Source: Planctomycetaceae bacterium (GTDB lineage: Bacteria > Planctomycetota > Phycisphaerae > SM23-33). Taken from it: 64,000 nt of DNA. The notes beneath the pieces are model-generated. The model did no database searches. It was not told where the DNA came from and saw nothing but the letters and a program-made list of their open reading frames with translations. A program made the position numbers and the translations under genes. Numbering within the stretch: position 1 is the stretch's first letter; each line of letters starts with the position of its first letter. The stretch covers positions 1 through 64,000 of the forward strand of contig JBDKTA010000043.1 of the NCBI GenBank assembly GCA_039680605.1, given 5' to 3'. This document shows positions 1-7,713 of the stretch, piece by piece.

Positions 1-169
1 ACCTGCCGTCGAGGATGAAGATCATGCCCCCGCCGCTGACTGCTTCGTAGCGATGTAGTGAAGACTTTCAGGGCGCTGCCCTTGATAATAAAGCACTTAC
101 GTCGCCAACTGCGGAAGTTGGGCTAACTTTCGGCGGGAGGTTCGTCAGAACCCTCGGTTTTCCCAAAAA

Positions 170-201
170 ACCTCTGCGAACTCCGCGATCTCTGCGGTGA
201 A
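170..201. repeat. Dispersed repeat, CACCGCAGAG family (copy 1)
   Basis: This stretch reads CTCTGCGAACTCCGCGATCT followed by CTGCGGTGAAAC. It belongs to a family seen at about nine places in the window, always between genes. This copy directly abuts the 3' end of the fucosidase-like gene. Confidence 0.75.
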
Positions 202-203
202 AC

Positions 204-1157
204 CTATTGCCGCAATGTGCCCGTTGCTTTGCCGACGGCCTTGAGTTGCGCGACGATCGCGTCTGTCAGGCGGCCTTTGGTGTCGTGCGGGCAGTCCCAG
301 GTCACGGCGCCGCCGGCGTCGGTGAGGCGCTTGGTGATGACGGTGGCCTCATCGCCCTGGTAGCGCGGGCGGGCGCTGCCCCAGGTGGTGCCCAGGTAGC
401 ACAGCGTGTGCCACTGACAGCCGTCGACGAAGCGCCCGGGACAGACGACGTTGTTGAGCTTGTGCAGGTTGCCCGCGGTGTAGTCGTCGAAGGGGGTATT
501 GCGTTGCGTGCCGTGGGGCGGGCTGAAACCCAGATTCGCGTTGGGGTTGCCGGCGCGGGCGGCCTCGGCGATCAGCTTTTGAAACGCGGTGTTCCTGGCC
601 GCATCGATCTTCATTGCCGGGTCGTGCCTGGCGAAGCTGTTGTCGAACCACCAGCCCTTGACCTTGGTGCCGTAGCGGAGGGAGAATTCTTTCAGCATGT
701 CGGCGTGGAATTGCACGTCGGCATCGTTGGGCTTCCACTTGATGTTGGTGTTGAAATAGAGCATCAGCGGCAGATCGTACTTGGCCAGTTCGTCGGCCAG
801 TTCCACGATCAGGTCGCGCTTGGGGCACTTGCCCGGGAACCGCTTCTCGTAGACGGCGCTGGGAGCGATGGGGTGCTCGGCGTGGATCGACGTGATCATG
901 AGATACCCCGCCCCGACCTCATGCGCCTGCCGCGCCAGGGCAGCCACGTCGAACCCGTCCATCGCCTGAGCCCAGGTTCCCTTGGGCAGGGTGCTGCCGG
1001 CGTGAATCATCACGCCCCACTTGGCCTTGTGCATCCAGTCGGTCTTGCCAGGCCGCGACGCCGTCGCCGGTTGCGTCTGCGGCTGCGCAACCGCCAGCGC
1101 CGTCGCCAGGGCGAAACCCGCCAGGGCGAGCATTAAAATCACCGTTCGTGCGAGCAT
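204..1157 (-). CDS. Exported alpha-L-fucosidase-like protein (GH29-type barrel)
   Basis: This is a 317-residue protein with a clear N-terminal signal peptide (hydrophobic residues about 5-24, then a Gln/Thr/Pro linker). The mature part begins KAKWGVMIHAG, which resembles the KFGIFIHWG opening of GH29 barrels. WWFDNSF near residue 170 resembles the WFDG nucleophile region, so Asp there is the candidate catalytic residue. It is shorter than typical fucosidases (over 400 residues) and has no visible C-terminal beta-sandwich. The usual HHDGF motif is replaced by a divergent stretch (ITSIHAEHP). Activity on fucosides is therefore uncertain; a related glycosidase fold is likely. Dispersed repeats lie at both ends of the gene. 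Confidence 0.65.
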   Translation of the reverse strand: MLARTVILMLALAGFALATALAVAQPQTQPATASRPGKTDWMHKAKWGVMIHAGSTLPKGTWAQAMDGFDVAALARQAHEVGAGYLMITSIHAEHPIAPSAVYEKRFPGKCPKRDLIVELADELAKYDLPLMLYFNTNIKWKPNDADVQFHADMLKEFSLRYGTKVKGWWFDNSFARHDPAMKIDAARNTAFQKLIAEAARAGNPNANLGFSPPHGTQRNTPFDDYTAGNLHKLNNVVCPGRFVDGCQWHTLCYLGTTWGSARPRYQGDEATVITKRLTDAGGAVTWDCPHDTKGRLTDAIVAQLKAVGKATGTLRQ

Positions 1158-1169
1158 GATCTTTCCCTG

Positions 1170-1203
1170 CCGTTCTCTCTGTGTTCTCTGTGTCTGTGTG
1201 GCC
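1170..1203. repeat. Dispersed repeat, CACCGCAGAG family (copy 2)
   Basis: This degenerate copy (TTCTCTCTGTGTTCTCTGTG followed by TCTGTGTGGC) lies just upstream of the fucosidase-like gene start. The gene is thus bracketed by two members of the family. Confidence 0.55.
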
Positions 1204-1352
1204 TAACGTGTCGCCAAGGGACCGTGGCTGTCGGTCTGCTGCCTCCCGCCACGGCGCCCGGGGGTGATAGTTTTAACCCGGCGTCGCGCTGTTAATCTTG
1301 CAAGAAAACTCGTTCTGCCATACCATACGGTGCTTTTCAAAGAGGATCATGA

Positions 1353-2633
1353 ATGGACCTGACCGTCTGGAAAAGTGCGTCGCTGAAGGGCACAGCGAAA
1401 CTCCCGCCCAACAAGAGCCATTCCTTCCGCGCTCTGATCATGGCGTCGCTGGCCGAAGGCGTCAGCAAGATCATCGCCCCGGCCGTCTCCAACGACTGGA
1501 TGCGCGGGATCGAGGCCCTGGAAATGCTCGGCTCGACGGTCTCTCCCAAGGCCGAACAGGTCTGGGAAGTGACCGGGGTCGCCGGCAAGCTCAAGACGCC
1601 CGAGGACATCCTCGACTGCGGCAACAGCGGGATCATCCTGCGGTTCTTCACGGCCCTGGCCTCCTGCTGCGGCGGCTACACCGTCCTCACCGGCGACCAC
1701 TCGCTGCGATTCATCCGCCCGTGCCAGCCGCTGCTGGAGGCGATCAACCACCTGGGCGGGTGGGCGGTTTCGACCAAGGGCGACGGCCATGCCCCCGTCG
1801 TGGTGCGCGGGCACCTCAAGGGCGGGCGCTGCGAGATCGACGGGGCCGACAGCCAGCCGATCTCGGCGCTGCTGATCGCCACAAGCCTGGCCGACGCGCC
1901 CAGCGACATTATCGTCTCCAACCCCGGCGAGAAGCCCTGGGTCGCGATGACGCTGGACTGGCTGACCCGCTGCGGCGTCGAGTTCAGCAACGACAACTAC
2001 ACCCACTACCGTATCCGCGGGCGCAGCGTCTGGAAGGGCTTCGACTTCCGCGTCCCGCTGGACTGGTCGGCGGCGCTGTATCCCATCGCCGCGGCGGTGC
2101 TCTCGCGCGATAGCGAAGTGACGCTTCCAGGCCTGGACTTCGCCGACAGCCAGGGCGACAAGGGCGTCATCACCATCCTGCAGGAGATGGGCGCCAGGAT
2201 CGACGTCACGCCTGAGGGCGTGACTGCACGATCGTCGCAGCTCAAGGGCCGCACCATCGACTGCAACGACTTCATCGACCAGTTCATGCTGCTGGCCGTC
2301 GTCGGCGCCTGCGCCGAGGGCGAGACGGTTCTGACCAACGCCGAGATCTGCCGCCACAAGGAATGCGACCGCATCAGCGAAATGGCCAAGGCCCTCAAGA
2401 TCATGGGCGCCGAGGTGCAGGAACGCCCCGACGGGCTGATGATCCGCCGCAGCCGCCTGCGCGGCGCCGAACACGACAGCCGCAACGACCACCGCATGGT
2501 CATGACCCTGGCCGTGGCGGGCATGGTCGCCGAAGGCAAAACCCTCATCAAGAACATCGACTGCGTCAAAAAGACCTTCCCCGAGTTCGTCCACCAGATG
2601 CAGTGCATCGGCGCCGAACTGCAGGTGGATTGA
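1353..2633 (+). CDS. aroA: 3-phosphoshikimate 1-carboxyvinyltransferase (EPSP synthase)
   Basis: EPSP synthase joins shikimate-3-phosphate and phosphoenolpyruvate in the shikimate pathway of aromatic amino acid synthesis. At 426 residues it has the normal family length. The phosphate-binding motif PPNKSHSFRA gives Lys21, Ser22 and Arg26. CGNSGIILR (N91, G93, R97) stands where most enzymes have LGNAGTAMR. RHKECDRI and DHRMVMTLA match the C-terminal RxKExDR and DHR motifs. The start is supported by AGAGGA six bases upstream. The CGNSG and NKSHSF variants make this a divergent member; glyphosate sensitivity cannot be judged. No other aro gene is nearby, and an esterase gene follows 35 bases later. 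Confidence 0.93.
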   Translation: MDLTVWKSASLKGTAKLPPNKSHSFRALIMASLAEGVSKIIAPAVSNDWMRGIEALEMLGSTVSPKAEQVWEVTGVAGKLKTPEDILDCGNSGIILRFFTALASCCGGYTVLTGDHSLRFIRPCQPLLEAINHLGGWAVSTKGDGHAPVVVRGHLKGGRCEIDGADSQPISALLIATSLADAPSDIIVSNPGEKPWVAMTLDWLTRCGVEFSNDNYTHYRIRGRSVWKGFDFRVPLDWSAALYPIAAAVLSRDSEVTLPGLDFADSQGDKGVITILQEMGARIDVTPEGVTARSSQLKGRTIDCNDFIDQFMLLAVVGACAEGETVLTNAEICRHKECDRISEMAKALKIMGAEVQERPDGLMIRRSRLRGAEHDSRNDHRMVMTLAVAGMVAEGKTLIKNIDCVKKTFPEFVHQMQCIGAELQVD

Positions 2634-2668
2634 GCAAAAGCTATCCGGACCTGCAACCGGAGGACATT

Positions 2669-3706
2669 GTGGAAGCGTTGAGTTACAGCAGACAGTTTCG
2701 CCTCGACGATCATCTGGAGAAGCTGTACCGCCAGGCTGCCCGGCCGCTGGCGATGAAAGCGACCACCATCGCCGCCTTCAATGTCTGGAAGGCCGAGCTT
2801 CGGGCGGCCGTGCTCAAGCTGCTGGGAATCGCGGGGCGCAAGCGTCCGCGGCCGGCGGCGCAGATGCTCCGCGAAATCGACTGCGGCAAGTACGTCGAGC
2901 AGAAGTGGTCGCTCGATGTCGGCGAAGGCGCAGCGGCCCCGATGTATCTGCTGGTGCCCAAGACGCCCCCGCCGTGGAAGCCGATCCTCGTCGTCCACGG
3001 CCACAACGCCAGCGCCCAGACCATGCTGGGCCATTCTTCCGACCAGAAGACCCGAGCGGCCGATCTGGCCATCGACGACAACTACGCCCAGGCCCCGGCC
3101 GAGGCGGGCTACTTCGTCTGCGCGCTGGAGCAGCGGGGCTTTGGCGAGCGGCTCAGCCGCGACGTCGAACCGGGCGGCTGGACATGCACCGACCGGCACA
3201 TGGCGTTCTTCCTGCAGATGATGGGGCGCACGCTGATCGGCGAGCGGTGCCACGACGCGATGTGCGCGATCGACTACCTGCTGACGCGCGACGACCTGGT
3301 CAAGGGCACGCTGGGCATGACGGGCAACTCCGGCGGCGGCACGACGACGCTCTGGACGGCCGCCCTCGACGAGCGGATCGCCTGCCCGGTCACGAGCTGC
3401 TACCTGTGCTCGTTCAAGGCCTCGATCATGGACATCACGCACTGCGAGTGCAATTACGTACCCGGCATCGCCGCGCTGTGCGAGATGGGCGACATCGCCG
3501 CCATGATTGCCCCGCGGGCGGCCATGTTCATCGCCGGCGAGAAAGACACGATCTTCCCCATCGCGGCGGTGCGCGAGCAGTTCGCCACCGTGCAGAAAGC
3601 ATACGACCTTCTCAAGGCGTCCGACCGCTGCAAGCTGGCGGTGCATGAGGGCCCGCACGCGTACAAGCACGCCTTCGCGCAGGAATGGTTCGTCAAGCAC
3701 CTCTAG
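2669..3706 (+). CDS. Alpha/beta-hydrolase, acetyl xylan esterase / dienelactone hydrolase type
   Basis: This is a 345-residue protein with the alpha/beta-hydrolase pattern. PILVVHGHN forms the oxyanion strand, GNSGGGTTT contains the nucleophile Ser221, and AGEKDTIFP and HEGPHAYK supply the likely Asp and His. It resembles the esterases found beside sulfatases and glycosidases in planctomycete genomes, which remove acyl groups from glycans. No signal peptide is visible. I chose the GTG at 2669 because GGAGG ends five bases before it. The frame is also open from a TTG at 2630 that overlaps the aroA stop. It lies between aroA and a sulfatase and is probably cotranscribed with both. Confidence 0.8.
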   Translation: MEALSYSRQFRLDDHLEKLYRQAARPLAMKATTIAAFNVWKAELRAAVLKLLGIAGRKRPRPAAQMLREIDCGKYVEQKWSLDVGEGAAAPMYLLVPKTPPPWKPILVVHGHNASAQTMLGHSSDQKTRAADLAIDDNYAQAPAEAGYFVCALEQRGFGERLSRDVEPGGWTCTDRHMAFFLQMMGRTLIGERCHDAMCAIDYLLTRDDLVKGTLGMTGNSGGGTTTLWTAALDERIACPVTSCYLCSFKASIMDITHCECNYVPGIAALCEMGDIAAMIAPRAAMFIAGEKDTIFPIAAVREQFATVQKAYDLLKASDRCKLAVHEGPHAYKHAFAQEWFVKHL

Positions 3707-3720
3707 TCAGGCAGATCGAC

Positions 3721-5064
3721 ATGGCAAAAAGCGCCCGCCCCAACATCCTGTTCTTCTTTTCCGACCAGCAGCGCTGGGACACGTGCGGTTGTTACGGTCA
3801 GCCGCTGGGCGTGACGCCCAACCTCGACGCCATGGCGCGCGACGGCGTGCGGTTCGCCAACGCCTTCACCTGCCAGCCGGTCTGCGGGCCCGCGCGGGCG
3901 TGCATTCAGACGGGGCGCTGGGCTACCGAGCTGAGCTGCCCCACAAATGGCTGCCGCCTGCCCGTCGAGCACCCGACGGTCGCGCGGCTGCTGCGCGGCG
4001 CCGGCTATGAGTGCGGGTACATCGGCAAGTGGCACCTGGCCAGCTACGACGGGGCCGGCACGAGCTACTATGACCGCCCCGTTCCCGCGGCGCTGCGAGG
4101 CGGATATGACGATTACTGGCTGGCCAGCGACGTGCTCGAGTTCACCAGCCACGGCCACGACGGGCACATGTGGGACGGCGCCGGCAACCAGCGCGACTTC
4201 CCCAAGGGCCGCTACCGCGTCGACGCCCAGACCGACTGGGTGCTGGAATATCTCGACTCGCGGCGCCAGGACCGCCCGTTCTTCCTGATGACCAGCTACA
4301 TCGAGCCGCACCACCAGAACGACCATGCCCGCTACGAAGGCCCGCACGGCAGCAAGGATCGCTGGGCGGATTATCTCGTCCCCGGCGACCTCGTCGGCAC
4401 CGGCGGCGATTGGCGCAAGAACTATCCCGACTATCTCGGCCAGTGCAACAGCCTGGACCTGAACCTCGGCCGCATCCGCGCGCGGCTCGAAAAACTCGGC
4501 ATCGCCGACAACACGCTGATCATCTATACCAGCGACCACGGCAGCCACTTCTGCACCCGCAACAGCGAATACAAGCGAGCCTGCCACGACGGGTGCATCC
4601 ACATCCCGATGGTGATCGCCGGGCCGGGCTTCACCGGCGGCAAGGTCATCGAGCCGCTGGCGAGCCTGATCGACATCCCCGAGACGATCCTGGCCGCCGC
4701 CGGCGTCGCGGTGCCCGCGTTCATGCGAGGCCGCCCCCTTCAGCAGGTGGTCAAAAAAACTCCGCGCGACTGGCCGAGGGAAGTCTTCATCCAGATCAGC
4801 GAAGACCACACCGGCCGGGCGCTGCGCACGCACCGCTGGACGTACGAGATCCAGGCCAAGCGCGCCGACTGGTATCGCATCCACGGCTTCGATTACGTCG
4901 AGGCCTACCTGTACGACAACCAGGCCGATCCGCACCAGAAGACCAACCTCGTCGCCGAGCCCGGCTTCGCAAGCATTCGCGCCGAACTGGCCGCGCGGCT
5001 GGCGCAGTTGATGATCGACGCCGGCGAACCGCGCCCGGCGATTTCCGCCGCCGCGGCAACATAA
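3721..5064 (+). CDS. Cys-type sulfatase
   Basis: This is a 447-residue arylsulfatase-superfamily enzyme that hydrolyses sulfate esters, probably on polysaccharides. It opens with RPNILFFFSDQQRWDT, the metal-binding Asp motif. The sulfatase signature is CGPARACIQTGR; Cys55 should be converted to formylglycine by a maturase not seen in this window. Further motifs are GKWHLA, SYIEPHHQND and YTSDHG. There is no obvious signal peptide, which is unusual since many bacterial sulfatases are exported. The start at 3721 avoids the overlap with the upstream esterase that an earlier in-frame ATG at 3685 would cause. It lies 14 bases after the esterase and 8 bases before a PHP hydrolase. Confidence 0.92.
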   Translation: MAKSARPNILFFFSDQQRWDTCGCYGQPLGVTPNLDAMARDGVRFANAFTCQPVCGPARACIQTGRWATELSCPTNGCRLPVEHPTVARLLRGAGYECGYIGKWHLASYDGAGTSYYDRPVPAALRGGYDDYWLASDVLEFTSHGHDGHMWDGAGNQRDFPKGRYRVDAQTDWVLEYLDSRRQDRPFFLMTSYIEPHHQNDHARYEGPHGSKDRWADYLVPGDLVGTGGDWRKNYPDYLGQCNSLDLNLGRIRARLEKLGIADNTLIIYTSDHGSHFCTRNSEYKRACHDGCIHIPMVIAGPGFTGGKVIEPLASLIDIPETILAAAGVAVPAFMRGRPLQQVVKKTPRDWPREVFIQISEDHTGRALRTHRWTYEIQAKRADWYRIHGFDYVEAYLYDNQADPHQKTNLVAEPGFASIRAELAARLAQLMIDAGEPRPAISAAAAT

Positions 5065-5072
5065 GGACGCAC

Positions 5073-5864
5073 ATGGGTACCGGCAGCAAGATTCCGCGTT
5101 ACGATTTCCACATTCACGCCAAGTACTGCGCCTGCGGCGGATGCAGCATGGAGGTTGCAGAAATCGCCCGCCACGCCGCTGCGGCCGGCACGACGGCGCT
5201 GGCCATCACCGACCACGTCAACAACGTCGCAATGCTCGAAAAGCACCGCCCGGTTCCCGCCGACATCCGCGCCGCCGGCAGCGACCTGGAGATCTTCTTC
5301 GGCGTCGAGGTGAACTTTCTCGACCCCGCCCAGCCGCTGCCGTTCACGGCCGAGCTCAAGGCCGAGTACGGCGTGCAGTTCGCCATCGGCGGCCCGCATC
5401 ATCATTATCTTGAAGAGCGCGATATCCCCAAGATCATCGACGCTGTACACCGCATGCACCTGATCATCTGCGAGAATCCACTCATCGACGTGCTGGTGCA
5501 TCCGTACTGGTTCGGGCACGGGTCGTTCACGCCCAAGGGCTGGGCGATGTTCGACGTGAACGACTTCAAGACGGTGCCCGCCTCATACGCCCGCGAGCTC
5601 GGCCAAGCGGCCGCCGCGACGGGCACGGCCATCGAGATCAACGCCAGCGCCTGCTTCCTGGCGATGGGCGGCGACGACTGGCGAGCGGCCTACATGGACT
5701 ACCTGGCGATTCTCGCCGAGCAGGGCGCGACGTTCTCGACCGGCTCGGACTCGCACGGCTACGACGGCCTAAAGCAGATCGAGTGGTCCTGGAACGCCGC
5801 CGAAAAGCTCGGCCTCGACGAGACCCGCATGTTCCGCCCCAAGTGCAAACCGTTGAATAAATGA
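5073..5864 (+). CDS. PHP-domain metal-dependent hydrolase
   Basis: This is a 263-residue protein of the PHP (polymerase and histidinol phosphatase) superfamily. Metal-binding motifs appear in order: DFHIHAKYC, ITDHVNN, FFGVEVNF, GGPHHHYLEE, HPYWFGHG and GSDSHGYD. These resemble histidinol phosphatase-like PHP enzymes that hydrolyse phosphoesters, but the substrate is unknown. AAGGA five bases before the ATG supports the start. It is the last gene of the aroA-esterase-sulfatase-PHP run. A Cys cluster near the N-terminus (CACGGC) is unusual beside the first metal motif. Confidence 0.8.
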   Translation: MGTGSKIPRYDFHIHAKYCACGGCSMEVAEIARHAAAAGTTALAITDHVNNVAMLEKHRPVPADIRAAGSDLEIFFGVEVNFLDPAQPLPFTAELKAEYGVQFAIGGPHHHYLEERDIPKIIDAVHRMHLIICENPLIDVLVHPYWFGHGSFTPKGWAMFDVNDFKTVPASYARELGQAAAATGTAIEINASACFLAMGGDDWRAAYMDYLAILAEQGATFSTGSDSHGYDGLKQIEWSWNAAEKLGLDETRMFRPKCKPLNK

Positions 5865-5879
5865 ACGTTGTTCTGCGTC

Positions 5880-6036
5880 CCATAGGGACGCCGGGGATAT
5901 AGCCGGGGGCGCAGCCCCCGGAACGGTGGAATATACCGGTTCCGCCCCGAAGGGGCGGGAGGAGTTCCGGGCACACGATAACCTCGTCGCCCCGTCGGGG
6001 CCCCCGGCTATGCTCCCAGAGCCTCTTCGAGGCTCA
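5880..6036. repeat. Compound palindromic intergenic element
   Basis: This gap between the PHP gene and truB (convergent) is a chain of short perfect inverted repeats: CCGGGGGCGCAGCCCCCGG, CCGCCCCGAAGGGGCGG, GCCCCGTCGGGGC and GAGCCTCTTCGAGGCTC. Folded as RNA it would give several consecutive GC hairpins. It may end transcription from both sides, but no T-tract follows. Confidence 0.65.
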
Positions 6037-6044
6037 GAAGAACG

Positions 6045-7004
6045 TCACGTGCTTACAAACACCTTGCGCGGTTTGAGCAGGCGGTCCGGCGTTGGCTCGG
6101 ACAGCGCGAGAAGGCCGCCGTCCGGTGCGAGCAGGACCACCTCTTTCGCTGTCGTGAATTGATTGTCCGCAAGGCGCAGCGGCTGGCCCATATTGATGCG
6201 CTTCACTTGCTCATCATCGAGCGTCAGCTTCGGCAAGTGCTCGACGGCCGCCAGCGGGGAGATCAAGTCGCCAGGCAGTTCCACTGCGTCGACGCTCTTG
6301 GCGTTTTCCAGGCGGAACTCGCCCACGGCGGTTCGGGTCAGCGCGGAGCAGTAACCTCCCACACCCAGGGCGGCGCCGATGTCGCGCGCCAGCGAGCGGA
6401 TGTACGTGCCCGCCTGGCAGCGCACGTCGATCTCCAGGTGCGGCCAGTCGTAGCTCAGCATCGTCATCTCGTACACGTGTACGCTGCGGGCCTTGAGGTC
6501 GAAACTCTTACCCGCGCGAGCGAGCTTGTACGCCCGCTGGCCATCCACGTGGACGGCAGAATGCGCCGGCGGCACCTGGGAGATCGTCCCGGTGAATTGC
6601 CGCAGCGCCGCGCGCACGGCGGATTCATCCGGCGTAGCATGGGCGTCTCGCCCATGAGTCGCAGGGGCATCTTGCCCCTGCCTTAGATCTGATTCCACGG
6701 GCGAGACGCCCGTGGGACTCACAGGCAAGATGCCCGTGCTACGGGTGATGGGCCCTTCGGGGTCGTCGGTGGCGCTGACGGCCCCGAGGGTGACTTGCGC
6801 GCGGTAGCACTTGACGGCCGCCTGCACGTAGTCGGCCAGTCGCGTGGCGTGTCCGACGCAGAGCACCAGCACGCCGTTGGCGAAGGGGTCGAGCGTACCG
6901 GCGTGGCCGATCTTGACGCCGCGCCCCAGGCGGCGGCGCGCGGCGGCCACGATATCGTGGCTGGTCGGCCCGGAGGGCTTATGGATGTTGAGGAATCCGA
7001 ACAT
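6045..7004 (-). CDS. truB: tRNA pseudouridine(55) synthase with in-frame repeat insertion
   Basis: TruB converts U55 of tRNA T-loops to pseudouridine. The 319-residue protein begins FGFLNIHKPSGPTSHD and has the catalytic motif GHAGTLDPFANGV with Asp39. QAGTYIRSLARDIG is the conserved KGTYIRSL-type motif, and a PUA-like tail follows. Residues 88-125 (TGILPVSPTGVSPV through HGRDAHATP) are not TruB sequence. They are the translation of a 109-bp dispersed element that also occurs at 38975-39083. The insert falls after DDPEGPITR and before DESAVRAALRQFTG, a surface-loop position in known structures, so the enzyme may still work. All core motifs on both sides are intact and in one frame. Confidence 0.93.
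   Translation of the reverse strand: MFGFLNIHKPSGPTSHDIVAAARRRLGRGVKIGHAGTLDPFANGVLVLCVGHATRLADYVQAAVKCYRAQVTLGAVSATDDPEGPITRSTGILPVSPTGVSPVESDLRQGQDAPATHGRDAHATPDESAVRAALRQFTGTISQVPPAHSAVHVDGQRAYKLARAGKSFDLKARSVHVYEMTMLSYDWPHLEIDVRCQAGTYIRSLARDIGAALGVGGYCSALTRTAVGEFRLENAKSVDAVELPGDLISPLAAVEHLPKLTLDDEQVKRINMGQPLRLADNQFTTAKEVVLLAPDGGLLALSEPTPDRLLKPRKVFVST
6634..6742. repeat. 109-bp quadruple-palindrome element inside truB
   Basis: The element has four blocks: GGGCGTCTCGCCC, GGGCATCTTGCCC, GGGCGAGACGCCC and GGGCAAGATGCCC (the first two slightly varied). It is bounded by GTAGCA and TGCTAC. Blocks 1 and 3 are reverse complements, as are blocks 2 and 4. Each block is also a small GGGC/GCCC hairpin. 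The same layout and length recur at 38975-39083. Confidence 0.93.
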
Positions 7005-7137
7005 TCGTGCGCGAATTTTACGGCGCCGGCGGCGTTGATGGAACGCAAATTAATGAAATAGAAGAACTTGCGGAGATTTCAGTGTTTTGTGCCGCGGGCT
7101 CATGTCGGGGGGCGTGTTTTGCCGATAGTTACTTCGC

Positions 7138-7596
7138 GTGTCCAATAGACTCAACAACACGACGCAACATGCCAGGCCCGCCCGAACGCGGCGAAAGCAC
7201 TTCAGCATCGACCACGCCAACCGCTGCCTGGTGCTGCTCAACCGCGTGGTAGCCGACATCGTCGTCGAATACCAGCGCCTGGGTGAATACCAGGAGACGC
7301 TCGAGGCCGGCGGGTCCGACGACGACGTCCGCCGCCGCACTGAAGGGCTGCTGACGCGATCGGTCACCCGAATCCGAATGTGCCTGGAAGAGCTAGACGA
7401 CCTGGGCGTGGAGATTACCGACTGGTCGCGCGGGTCGGTGGATTTTCCCTCCCTGGCGGCTGGGCGCGAGATCCGGCTCTGCTGGGCCCTGGGCGAAGAC
7501 CGCGTGCGCTTCTGGCACGAGGTCAACGAAGACCCCGCCGCCCGCCGCGCCATAGACACTGTTCCCATTGCCGACGCTGCCCCCGCGGAGCTCTGA
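7138..7596 (+). CDS. DUF2203 family protein
   Basis: This is a 152-residue protein matching the DUF2203 pattern. KHFSIDHANRCLVLLNRVV is an N-terminal helix of the type seen in this family. DLGVEITDWSRGSVDFPSL, AGREIRLCWALGE and VRFWHEVNE are the family core. The function of DUF2203 is not established. The start is a GTG without a clear ribosome-binding site; the family core begins near residue 20, so a later start is possible. A strong terminator follows the stop codon. Confidence 0.75.
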   Translation: MSNRLNNTTQHARPARTRRKHFSIDHANRCLVLLNRVVADIVVEYQRLGEYQETLEAGGSDDDVRRRTEGLLTRSVTRIRMCLEELDDLGVEITDWSRGSVDFPSLAAGREIRLCWALGEDRVRFWHEVNEDPAARRAIDTVPIADAAPAEL

Positions 7597-7626
7597 AGCT
7601 CCGCATCTGCACCATCGGCGCAGATG

Positions 7627-7663
7627 AGCGGCCCCTGAACGTCCGACAGGGGCCGCTTTTTTT
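7627..7663 (+). terminator. Intrinsic terminator after the DUF2203 gene
   Basis: An 11-bp perfect stem, AGCGGCCCCTG with CAGGGGCCGCT, encloses a nine-base loop and runs into seven T residues. It ends the DUF2203 transcript. The minus-strand flotillin transcript stops within the same short gap. Confidence 0.92.
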
Positions 7664-7713
7664 CTTCTCCAGGAAGCCGCTACGCCGCAAGCGGGCTCGC
7701 TTCGACAAAACGC

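Noticed and set aside
1-169. A gene fragment at the left edge
   Set aside because: No frame shows a recognisable protein. Only a small AGGGC-GCT-GCCCT hairpin near position 70 is visible.
2006-4935. Long open frames on the minus strand opposite aroA, the esterase and the sulfatase
   Set aside because: They are rich in Arg, Gly, Ala and Pro without recognisable motifs, and lie fully opposite well-supported genes. GC-rich codon use produces such frames. The same holds for similar antisense frames opposite flotillin, top6B, recJ, araB, htrA and the glycyl radical enzyme.
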